Shown: piece after piece, positions 1 through 4,549 of the stretch | Position numbering within the stretch: position 1 is the first letter of the stretch | How the letters are laid out: each line of letters starts with the position of its first letter | Assembly (NCBI GenBank): GCA_039795715.1 | Contig: JBDKLD010000045.1 | Location: 1 to 6,962 of the forward strand | Origin: JAGOSA01 sp039795715 | Lineage (GTDB): Bacteria > Patescibacteriota > Minisyncoccia > Phycocordibacterales > UBA9973 | Length of the DNA stretch: 6,962 bases | Reading direction: 5' to 3' | Position numbers and translations under genes: made by a program | The notes under the pieces: model-generated | Told to the model about the DNA's origin: nothing | Seen by the model: only the letters and a program-made list of their open reading frames with translations | Database searches by the model: none

Positions 1-99
1 ATACGCCTGTATTTGCTCGAGCTCTTCATCCGTGAAATAATCAAAGATAGCAAGCTCTTTTTTCTTAGATCGAGAACTTCCTACTTTTAGGGTGTTCAA
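1..99 (-). CDS. possible partial hypothetical protein, cut by window edge
   Basis: An open frame on the minus strand runs off the left edge. From a TTG at 99 it reads as a basic stretch (GSSRSKKKE) followed by an acidic, helix-like stretch (FDYFTDEELEQIQAY). The frame stays open upstream as far as a TAG at about 153-151, but no ATG or GTG lies in it, so the start is a guess and has no ribosome binding site. The plus strand also has an open frame here that ends in TAG at 88-90, but it uses ATA codons and looks less protein-like. Function unknown; it may be the start of a gene outside the window, the remnant of one, or noise. Confidence 0.3.
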   Translation of the reverse strand, partial: MNTLKVGSSRSKKKELAIFDYFTDEELEQIQAY

Positions 100-132
100 C
101 TTAAGGAACTGGTGGCCCGCAATTTTTTTATT

Positions 133-477
133 ATGACCAGCACGCGTAAACTACACATATTTTTCGCCAATGTAATATTTGTATTTCATTGTGCTTTAGG
201 AGTTTTTATTCTTTCGGGGTGGCTATTTCCAGAAATAAAAATACTGTATCTTGCGGTCTTGATTTTATGGCTTTTTTCCTGGGTATTTTTGGGTTACTGT
301 CCTTTTTCAAAGTGGGAATTCCTCTTAAGAAGAAGGTATAATAAAAATATTGACCAAAATGCCGAGGCAATAAAATACTATATGTATAAGTTCTTTAAAA
401 AAGATATACCTTCCAAAACAATCTTTTCGGTAGGGATTATTGTATTTATTGTATTAATAATAGTAACTTTAATTTAA
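133..477 (+). CDS. small membrane protein, DUF2784-like
   Basis: A 114-residue protein with three predicted membrane segments at about 8-30, 35-55 and 95-114. The core with HCALGVF, then LILWLF and a GYCPFSKWEFLLRRR motif after the second segment resembles DUF2784 proteins, which carry a CPLTPLEN-type motif at the same place. The function of that family is not known. An in-frame GTG at 112, preceded by AAGGA, would add seven residues; the ATG at 133 is preferred because DUF2784 proteins begin shortly before the first membrane segment. The stop is 3 nt before msrA, so the two genes are probably co-transcribed. Base composition is odd: hand counts of the 3' half give roughly 22-28% GC, against about 40-55% in msrA. 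This suggests a foreign or fast-evolving gene. Confidence 0.65.
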   Translation: MTSTRKLHIFFANVIFVFHCALGVFILSGWLFPEIKILYLAVLILWLFSWVFLGYCPFSKWEFLLRRRYNKNIDQNAEAIKYYMYKFFKKDIPSKTIFSVGIIVFIVLIIVTLI

Positions 478-480
478 CGT

Positions 481-969
481 ATGTCCAAAAAAATCACACT
501 CGCAGGCGGTTGTTTCTGGGGACTTGAGGAATTGATACGAAGTCAGCCGGGGGTTCTCTCTACTGAAGTCGGTTACATCGGCGGTGCAAATGAAAATCCA
601 ACATATCAAAATCATCCAGGTCATGCCGAGGCTGTAGAGATTGAATATAATCCGGAAAAAACGTCGTACAAAAAGCTCCTCGATTTTTTCTTTCAAATTC
701 ACAATCCGACGACGCTCAATCAGCAGGGAAATGACATTGGCACGTCATATCGCTCGGCTATTTTCTACGGCGACGAAGAAGAGAAAAAGGAGGGCGAAGA
801 TTTTATTAAAATTGTCAACGACTCAAAACGCTGGAAAGATCCTGTTGTCACGACGCTCGAGCCACTTTCGATTTTCTACAAGGCTGAAGACTACCACCAA
901 GACTATTTGCAGAAAAACGTTGATGGCTACACCTGCCACGCTATTTGGTTTGATAGTTATTTGAAATAG
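481..969 (+). CDS. msrA: peptide-methionine (S)-S-oxide reductase MsrA
   Basis: Reduces the S-diastereomer of methionine sulfoxide, free or in proteins, normally with thioredoxin as electron donor, in the cytoplasm. The family signature GCFWG is at residues 10-14 with catalytic Cys11. The GHAEAVE motif (Glu50) and QGNDIGTSYRS (Asp85, Tyr90) supply the other active-site residues. Cys152 in GYTCHAIW near the C terminus is the likely resolving cysteine. The length of 162 residues is normal for a single-domain MsrA. The catalytic codon is TGT, so this is the cysteine form and not the selenocysteine form. There is no Shine-Dalgarno sequence; a TTTAAT hexamer at 468-473 sits 7 nt before the ATG and could be a -10 box giving a leaderless mRNA, although read-through from the gene upstream is equally possible. 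Its partner msrB is 2.5 kb downstream on the same strand. Confidence 0.97.
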   Translation: MSKKITLAGGCFWGLEELIRSQPGVLSTEVGYIGGANENPTYQNHPGHAEAVEIEYNPEKTSYKKLLDFFFQIHNPTTLNQQGNDIGTSYRSAIFYGDEEEKKEGEDFIKIVNDSKRWKDPVVTTLEPLSIFYKAEDYHQDYLQKNVDGYTCHAIWFDSYLK

Positions 970-1040
970 CTCTTGCATTTCTCCCGCCAATCCTGCACAA
1001 TCACTTTGGTCATTTATAAGCAACTAATGTACATAATAAA

Positions 1041-1223
1041 ATGAGTGATGATATCAGAATCAACAACGATGGCACGATGAGTGATGAAGAAAAGAAAAAT
1101 TTGGAAATGGATGCCGCCTCAGGCACGGCCATCACAGAGGAAGACGAAGCTCTTGATCTCGACATGATAGACGAAGGCATGCAAGTTGACGATCCCGAGG
1201 AAGAAGGTGACGAAATTGCATAG
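1041..1223 (+). CDS. small highly acidic protein, unknown function
   Basis: A 60-residue protein with 12 Asp and 11 Glu but only three basic residues (one Arg, two Lys), so its net charge is near -20. It has no cysteine, no aromatic residue and no membrane segment, and is probably disordered. Not recognised as a named family. The frame is supported by an ATG close to an AT-rich -10-like sequence (CATAAT, 1032-1037), a stop 5 nt before a strong terminator hairpin, and a location outside any other gene. The antisense frame over the same region is serine-rich low-complexity sequence, as expected from the complement of GAT/GAA codons. Proteins of this kind can act as partners of basic proteins or nucleic-acid-mimic inhibitors, but nothing here shows that. 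Confidence 0.7.
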   Translation: MSDDIRINNDGTMSDEEKKNLEMDAASGTAITEEDEALDLDMIDEGMQVDDPEEEGDEIA

Positions 1224-1228
1224 CCGTG

Positions 1229-1267
1229 GCGTAAAAAATCCCGCATCAAATGCGGGATTTTTTACGC
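1229..1267. terminator. bidirectional intrinsic terminator
   Basis: A perfect 18-bp inverted repeat (1229-1246 with 1250-1267) closes a CAA loop. The GC-rich core ATCCCGCAT/ATGCGGGAT is flanked by A6 on the left and T6 on the right, so each strand gives a hairpin followed by a U run. It lies between the acidic-protein gene (+) and the PLD-like gene (-) and can stop both. Confidence 0.95.
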
Positions 1268-1286
1268 GTAGCGCATCACACGTTTT

Positions 1287-2321
1287 CTACAAATACGGTT
1301 GAAACACTCTTATTAAATACGAAACTATTTTCGCCCAAAAACCGCGACGCTCAGGTTCAGTAAAAAGTACTGCGCCTGATTTCCATTTTTCAACAATAAT
1401 ACGCAAGTCGGCAATCATTTTCTCATTTTCAAAAAAGACGCCGATTTCGGCGTTGCGCTCAAATGACAGCGCATCAATATTATGCGAACCGACAAGCGCC
1501 AAGTTGTCGTCGATGATGAGCAACTTGGCGTGCGTCATTTCTTTCGTCTGGTAAAATCGTACGCCATAGTCAACGAGTAAACTCATGTAGTAGCGATTCG
1601 CAGTGGTGAGGAAAATAATATCAGTATCAAGTGGCACTATAACTTCTACACTGACGCCACGGCGAACAGTTTCCTTGATCAGATTAATCAGCCATCTATG
1701 TGGTAGAAAGTATGGTGTCACAAATGTTACATGTTTCTCGGCTTTAATAATTTTCTCTATATACGTATCACGTAAACGCAAACTGCGAATGGTAGGAAAA
1801 AGCTCGAGCAACCTCGTACGTGTTCTACCCAAGATCGCAGGCTTGGCTGCGTACGTCAAAAGGTAAGGATCTTTACCTCCACAAACAATGTACGTATGGC
1901 GAAACGATCGGATGAGCGAACGTAAAATCGGACCCTCGAGCCGCACGAGCAAATCATTCCACAATCGCGCCGACTTGTGAATGTTTACACCACCGAGGAA
2001 GCCAACTTTTTCATCAATCACGGCAAATTTGCGATGCAAACGACGGAACATTTTTTTGAAAAAGAAAAGCTCAACACCACCATTGCGTAACCTATCAATC
2101 GCACCACGAGACAATCCAAAACTACCAAAACCATCCAAAATAATTCTCACTGCCACGCCCTGCTTGGCTTTTACTACAAATGTCTCAATCAAATAGTCGG
2201 CTTCGTGCGTATCGTCGACAAAAATGTACATTTCCAAATAGATCGACTTCTCAGCCTTTTCAATCGCTTTGCGCAGGCCTTCCCAGGCAGCGCCCGAAGT
2301 TGTGTAGAATAAGTACCGCAT
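1287..2321 (-). CDS. phospholipase D / cardiolipin synthase-like protein
   Basis: A PLD-superfamily enzyme with two HKD half-sites. From the ATG at 2321 (344 residues), motif 1 is HRKFAVID with His96, Lys98 and Asp103, followed by GGVNI; motif 2 is HAKLLIID with His264, Lys266 and Asp271, followed by GSHNID. This bilobal layout and the TPYFLPH segment between the motifs match bacterial cardiolipin synthases (ClsA/ClsB type), which transfer phosphatidyl groups between phospholipids. It lacks the two N-terminal membrane helices of ClsA, so it is closer to the short ClsB-like group; another phosphodiesterase activity is possible. An upstream GTG at 2339 is in frame, but it overlaps a likely extended -10 box (TGTTAGTAT), so the ATG is the better start. 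It diverges from the RRM gene and ends 20 nt from the shared terminator. Confidence 0.9.
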   Translation of the reverse strand: MRYLFYTTSGAAWEGLRKAIEKAEKSIYLEMYIFVDDTHEADYLIETFVVKAKQGVAVRIILDGFGSFGLSRGAIDRLRNGGVELFFFKKMFRRLHRKFAVIDEKVGFLGGVNIHKSARLWNDLLVRLEGPILRSLIRSFRHTYIVCGGKDPYLLTYAAKPAILGRTRTRLLELFPTIRSLRLRDTYIEKIIKAEKHVTFVTPYFLPHRWLINLIKETVRRGVSVEVIVPLDTDIIFLTTANRYYMSLLVDYGVRFYQTKEMTHAKLLIIDDNLALVGSHNIDALSFERNAEIGVFFENEKMIADLRIIVEKWKSGAVLFTEPERRGFWAKIVSYLIRVFQPYL

Positions 2322-2329
2322 GTCTACCC

Positions 2330-2338
2330 ATACTAACA
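2330..2338 (-). promoter_or_regulatory. extended -10 promoter of the PLD-like gene
   Basis: Read on the minus strand, TGTTAGTAT is an extended -10 element (TG-N-TAGTAT) with 8 nt between it and the ATG at 2321. No good -35 hexamer is present, as is usual for extended -10 promoters. The implied start point is at or just before the ATG, so the mRNA would be leaderless or nearly so. Confidence 0.5.
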
Positions 2339-2345
2339 CAATTGA

Positions 2346-2373
2346 TTGCCTAATTTTTAGCCTATGGTATAGT
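2346..2373 (+). promoter_or_regulatory. sigma70-type promoter of the RRM gene
   Basis: A -35 TTGCCT (2346-2351) and a -10 TATAGT (2368-2373) are separated by 16 bp, and TG sits one base before the -10 (TGGTATAGT). Transcription would begin near 2380, giving a leader of about 20 nt to the ATG at 2401 or about 70 nt to the ATG at 2452. It is back to back with the PLD-gene promoter. Confidence 0.6.
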
Positions 2374-2451
2374 CCGTAATAGTTTTTATCCTTTACGTAG
2401 ATGAGTACTAGCGGTAAAAGCGATTTAATAGTTAGTGGTTTTTATAAACAC

Positions 2452-2736
2452 ATGAGTGTAAAATTGTACATCGGTGGTTTGCCTTACCGCACTACCGAAG
2501 ATGCGTTTCGCGACGCATTTGCTGGCGCTGGGGAAGTTACCTCAGCTCGCATTATCACCGATAAGATGACCGGTCGCTCACGCGGATTCGGATTCATCGA
2601 AATGGCCGATCAGGCCGGCGCTGATGCCGCTATTGCTATGTGGAATGACAAAGAGTTCGAAGGGCGCAAGCTCATCGTCAACATTGCCCGTCCAATGGAA
2701 GAGCGACCAAAACGCGAATACCAGCAGAGCTACTAA
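2452..2736 (+). CDS. RNA-binding protein with a single RRM domain
   Basis: A 94-residue protein made almost entirely of one RNA recognition motif. RNP2 is KLYIGG at residues 4-9 and RNP1 is RGFGFIEM at 44-51, with the aromatic residues that stack on RNA bases. A short charged tail (EERPKREYQQSY) follows. Single-RRM proteins of this size occur in cyanobacteria and many other bacteria as presumed RNA chaperones or post-transcriptional regulators; targets here are unknown. An in-frame ATG at 2401 would add 17 residues. That extension is rich in Ser and in ATA/TTA/AGT codons, unlike the GC-rich body, and the RRM fold starts right after the ATG at 2452, so the shorter form is preferred, but not strongly. 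It has its own promoter and terminator, so it is a single-gene unit. Confidence 0.92.
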   Translation: MSVKLYIGGLPYRTTEDAFRDAFAGAGEVTSARIITDKMTGRSRGFGFIEMADQAGADAAIAMWNDKEFEGRKLIVNIARPMEERPKREYQQSY

Positions 2737-2754
2737 TAATATTTCGCTGTGCTC

Positions 2755-2785
2755 GCAAAAGACCTCTTGTAAAGGGGTCTTTTGC
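2755..2785 (+). terminator. intrinsic terminator after the RRM gene
   Basis: A 14-bp stem (2755-2768 with 2772-2785) with one G-T wobble pair closes a three-base loop. The right arm holds GGGGTCTTTT and is followed by a short T run. It lies 18 nt after the RRM stop codon and would also separate that transcript from the lysE-like gene. Confidence 0.85.
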
Positions 2786-2811
2786 TTTATACGTATGAAT
2801 ATTAAATCGGT

Positions 2812-2820
2812 GATAGAATA
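2812..2820 (+). promoter_or_regulatory. extended -10 promoter of the lysE-like gene
   Basis: TGATAGAAT is an extended -10 element (TG-A-TAGAAT) that ends 6 nt before the ATG at 2827. Normal -10 to start-point spacing puts +1 at or beside that ATG, implying a leaderless transcript. There is no convincing -35 hexamer and no Shine-Dalgarno sequence. Confidence 0.6.
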
Positions 2821-2826
2821 AAAACT

Positions 2827-3450
2827 ATGCACACATGGCTGATTATTCTCCATGGATTCCTCATAGGTATGCTTATTTCTGTCCCAACTGGACCGGTCGG
2901 CTTTCTTTGCTTGCGTCGGGCATTGCTCCACACCAAGCGTGCATCGTTTAGTTCGGCGTTTGGTTCAATCGGTGCCGATCTCATCTTCGGTTTGATCGGT
3001 ATTTTCAGTCTGACGTCAATTCATGATTTTTATGTTGCTGAGCAAACACCGATTCGTTTTATCGGTGCACTTATTTTGCTATATGTGGGCATTAAAACGT
3101 ACTTCAATATCACCTCAACTGCTATTTCTGGCCTACAAAAGTACGAACATGTCGGCAATTTTGCTTCGACTTTTTTACTCACCATGACCAATCCTGTGCA
3201 AATTATCACACTGCCTCTGGTTTTTGTGGCTATTGGCACAGGAGTGAGAGCAGAAAATTATGGCGATGCACTTTTTTTCTTGGCTGGTCTAGCTGTTGGC
3301 GCGATATTACTTTGGACCTTATTTATCAGTATTGCTGCCTCGCTCAAAAAAAGAATTCTTGAGCACCACTTACACTATATTAATAAGTTTTCAGGCATCC
3401 TCATCACGGGCACAGGTATTTATATTTTTCTCAGTCTCATTTTGCGTTAG
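2827..3450 (+). CDS. LysE-family transporter (amino-acid or metabolite exporter)
   Basis: A 207-residue inner-membrane protein with six hydrophobic segments at about 4-24, 41-62, 77-95, 112-136, 148-172 and 188-206. The first segment holds the family motif GMLISVPTGPVGFLCLRRAL, and the fourth begins with TMTNPVQIITL, matching the conserved Asn-Pro site of LysE/RhtB proteins. These export amino acids such as lysine, arginine, threonine or homoserine, driven by proton motive force; the substrate cannot be read from the sequence. Length is typical of the family. msrB follows after 17 nt, so read-through into it is likely even though msrB has its own -10 box. The start is fixed by the promoter immediately upstream. 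Confidence 0.9.
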   Translation: MHTWLIILHGFLIGMLISVPTGPVGFLCLRRALLHTKRASFSSAFGSIGADLIFGLIGIFSLTSIHDFYVAEQTPIRFIGALILLYVGIKTYFNITSTAISGLQKYEHVGNFASTFLLTMTNPVQIITLPLVFVAIGTGVRAENYGDALFFLAGLAVGAILLWTLFISIAASLKKRILEHHLHYINKFSGILITGTGIYIFLSLILR

Positions 3451-3452
3451 CA

Positions 3453-3461
3453 TGATAGTAT
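3453..3461 (+). promoter_or_regulatory. extended -10 promoter of msrB
   Basis: TGATAGTAT (TG-A-TAGTAT) ends 6 nt before the msrB ATG at 3468, the same geometry and nearly the same sequence as in front of the lysE-like gene. It lies wholly in the 17-nt gap between the two genes. It implies a leaderless msrB mRNA. Confidence 0.6.
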
Positions 3462-3467
3462 ACATAT

Positions 3468-3848
3468 ATGGATAAAGAAGATCTCAAGAAAAAGTTAAGC
3501 GAAGAAGAGTATTATGTCACACAAGAAAAGGGGACTGAACGCCCTTTCAGAAATATTTATTGGGATAATCATGATGAAGGTTTATATATGTGCAAAGTCT
3601 GCGGTACGGAACTTTTTGATTCGTCCCGAAAGTATGATTCTGGAAGTGGCTGGCCAAGTTTTGATGAAGCACTACCTGGTTCGGTAAAATACCACGAGGA
3701 CATATCACACGGCATGTCGAGAGTAGAAGTTATTTGCACCAAATGTGGCTCACATCTCGGTCACGTATTTGACGACGGCCCATCTAGTACCACTGGCAAG
3801 CGTTTTTGCACCAATTCAGCCTCGCTTTCCTTCAAGAAAAAAGCCTAG
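3468..3848 (+). CDS. msrB: peptide-methionine (R)-S-oxide reductase MsrB
   Basis: Reduces the R-diastereomer of methionine sulfoxide in proteins, complementing MsrA. The 126-residue sequence shows the whole MsrB core: YYVTQEKGTE near the N terminus, a zinc site from two CxxC pairs (Cys42/Cys45 in CKVCG, Cys90/Cys93 in CTKCG), SGWPSF, HLGHVFDDGP, and the catalytic Cys114 in RFCTNSASL. The catalytic codon is TGC, so it is not a selenoprotein. In many MsrBs, for example that of E. coli, the SGWPSF motif reads SGCGWPSF and its cysteine resolves the sulfenic acid; here Ser60 stands in that position, so a different recycling route is expected. It is preceded by the lysE-like gene and followed by the cysteine-rich gene. 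No Shine-Dalgarno sequence is present. Confidence 0.97.
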   Translation: MDKEDLKKKLSEEEYYVTQEKGTERPFRNIYWDNHDEGLYMCKVCGTELFDSSRKYDSGSGWPSFDEALPGSVKYHEDISHGMSRVEVICTKCGSHLGHVFDDGPSSTTGKRFCTNSASLSFKKKA

Positions 3849-3877
3849 TTTTCTCCACTAGCGGGCTATGGGGCTTC

Positions 3878-3886
3878 TGCTATAAT
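3878..3886 (+). promoter_or_regulatory. consensus extended -10 promoter of the cysteine-rich gene
   Basis: TGCTATAAT is a perfect extended -10 (TG-N-TATAAT). No clear -35 hexamer is seen 17 bp upstream. Transcription would begin near 3893, about 25 nt before the ATG at 3918, and would carry the cysteine-rich gene and probably the next two genes. An in-frame ATG at 3885 overlaps the -10 box and so cannot be on this transcript. Confidence 0.7.
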
Positions 3887-3917
3887 GGAGCGTAAGTTAT
3901 TAATTAGTTCTATTACT

Positions 3918-4076
3918 ATGGATATTGACAATACACAAAACAATGTTACGGAAGAGGTTTGTAAGTGCGGTTGTAAAGAAGGTACTTGTGTTTGTGAAAA
4001 TTGCACAAACAAAGAATGCGACTGTGGTATTTGCAAAACTAAGATAGAAGCACCAGCAGAAACACCAGCTGTGTAA
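3918..4076 (+). CDS. cysteine-rich metallothionein-like small protein
   Basis: A 52-residue protein with nine cysteines between residues 15 and 39, arranged CxCxCx4CxCx2Cx4CxCx2C, with no histidine or aromatic residue. The N terminus is acidic and polar (MDIDNTQNN) and the C terminus is an Ala/Pro/Glu tail. Dense CxC and CxxC pairs with interspersed Lys, Gly and Asn are the hallmark of metallothioneins, which bind Zn, Cu or Cd through thiolate clusters. It does not match the classical cyanobacterial SmtA/BmtA pattern, which includes histidine ligands, so the family call is by composition and spacing only. An alternative is a small zinc-ribbon-like or redox protein. The ATG at 3885 would add 11 residues but lies inside the -10 box. 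It follows msrB and precedes the DUF1761 gene by 26 nt. Confidence 0.75.
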   Translation: MDIDNTQNNVTEEVCKCGCKEGTCVCENCTNKECDCGICKTKIEAPAETPAV

Positions 4077-4102
4077 GTTTACAAATTAATTAAGATAATC
4101 GT

Positions 4103-4546
4103 ATGGACACTATTCTCATAAATTGGTGGGCCGTTCCTGTTGCTGCCGTGGTCTCAATGATCATTGGGAGTATTTGGTACGGACCGTTATTTGGTAAGAT
4201 TTGGATGAAAATCATGGGCATGGACATGTCCAATGTTACCCCTGAGCAAAAGAAAGAAATGCAAAAGGGCATGTGGCTTTCGTACCTTGCACAATTTGTA
4301 CTTTCTATTATCACTTTCTATGTTTTTACTCTCTTTATAGTAGACTCACGTTCCCAGGGGACTGCTATGGGCGGAGTAATCAGTGGTCTTTGGATCTGGC
4401 TAGGATTTATTATGCCGACAACCGCTGCTGGAGCGCTCTGGAGTGGAAAACCCAAAAAGCTTGCTTGGTCAATGTTCCTTGTTTTAGCAGGCTATAATCT
4501 TATCCTTTATACAATCACCGGCGCTATTCTCGGCGGCTGGCAATAA
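4103..4546 (+). CDS. DUF1761 family membrane protein
   Basis: A 147-residue integral membrane protein with four predicted helices at about 9-29, 58-80, 90-112 and 120-144. The family signature is clear: an N-terminal helix ending in IGSIWYGPLFGKIWMK, a polar loop with TPEQKK, and a third helix leading into MPTTAAGALWSGKP. DUF1761 proteins are common in bacteria, but their function is not established. It starts 26 nt after the cysteine-rich gene and ends 3 nt before the secreted-protein gene, so these three probably form one operon. A weak TAAGAT hexamer (4091-4096) lies 6 nt before the ATG and might add a leaderless start, with less support than the promoters of the lysE-like and msrB genes. 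No Shine-Dalgarno sequence. Confidence 0.88.
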   Translation: MDTILINWWAVPVAAVVSMIIGSIWYGPLFGKIWMKIMGMDMSNVTPEQKKEMQKGMWLSYLAQFVLSIITFYVFTLFIVDSRSQGTAMGGVISGLWIWLGFIMPTTAAGALWSGKPKKLAWSMFLVLAGYNLILYTITGAILGGWQ

Positions 4547-4549
4547 TAT

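Noticed and set aside
641..964. Plus-strand frame of 107 codons inside msrA, rich in Arg, Lys and Ser
   Set aside because: It lies wholly within msrA in another frame and has the composition of a shadow frame.
1010..1249. Minus-strand serine-rich frame opposite the acidic protein
   Set aside because: It is the complement of GAT/GAA-rich codons, giving Ser runs, and it runs into the terminator hairpin.
2578..2931. Minus-strand 117-codon frame across the RRM 3' end, its terminator and the lysE-like start
   Set aside because: It reads through a strong terminator and overlaps two well-supported genes.
481..3848. Selenocysteine forms of MsrA or MsrB
   Set aside because: Both catalytic positions are ordinary cysteine codons (TGT and TGC) and no in-frame TGA is present.
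3841..3876. Weak inverted repeats after msrB (CTAG...CTAG and AAGCC...GGCTT)
   Set aside because: The stems are short and interrupted and no T run follows, so this is not a convincing terminator.
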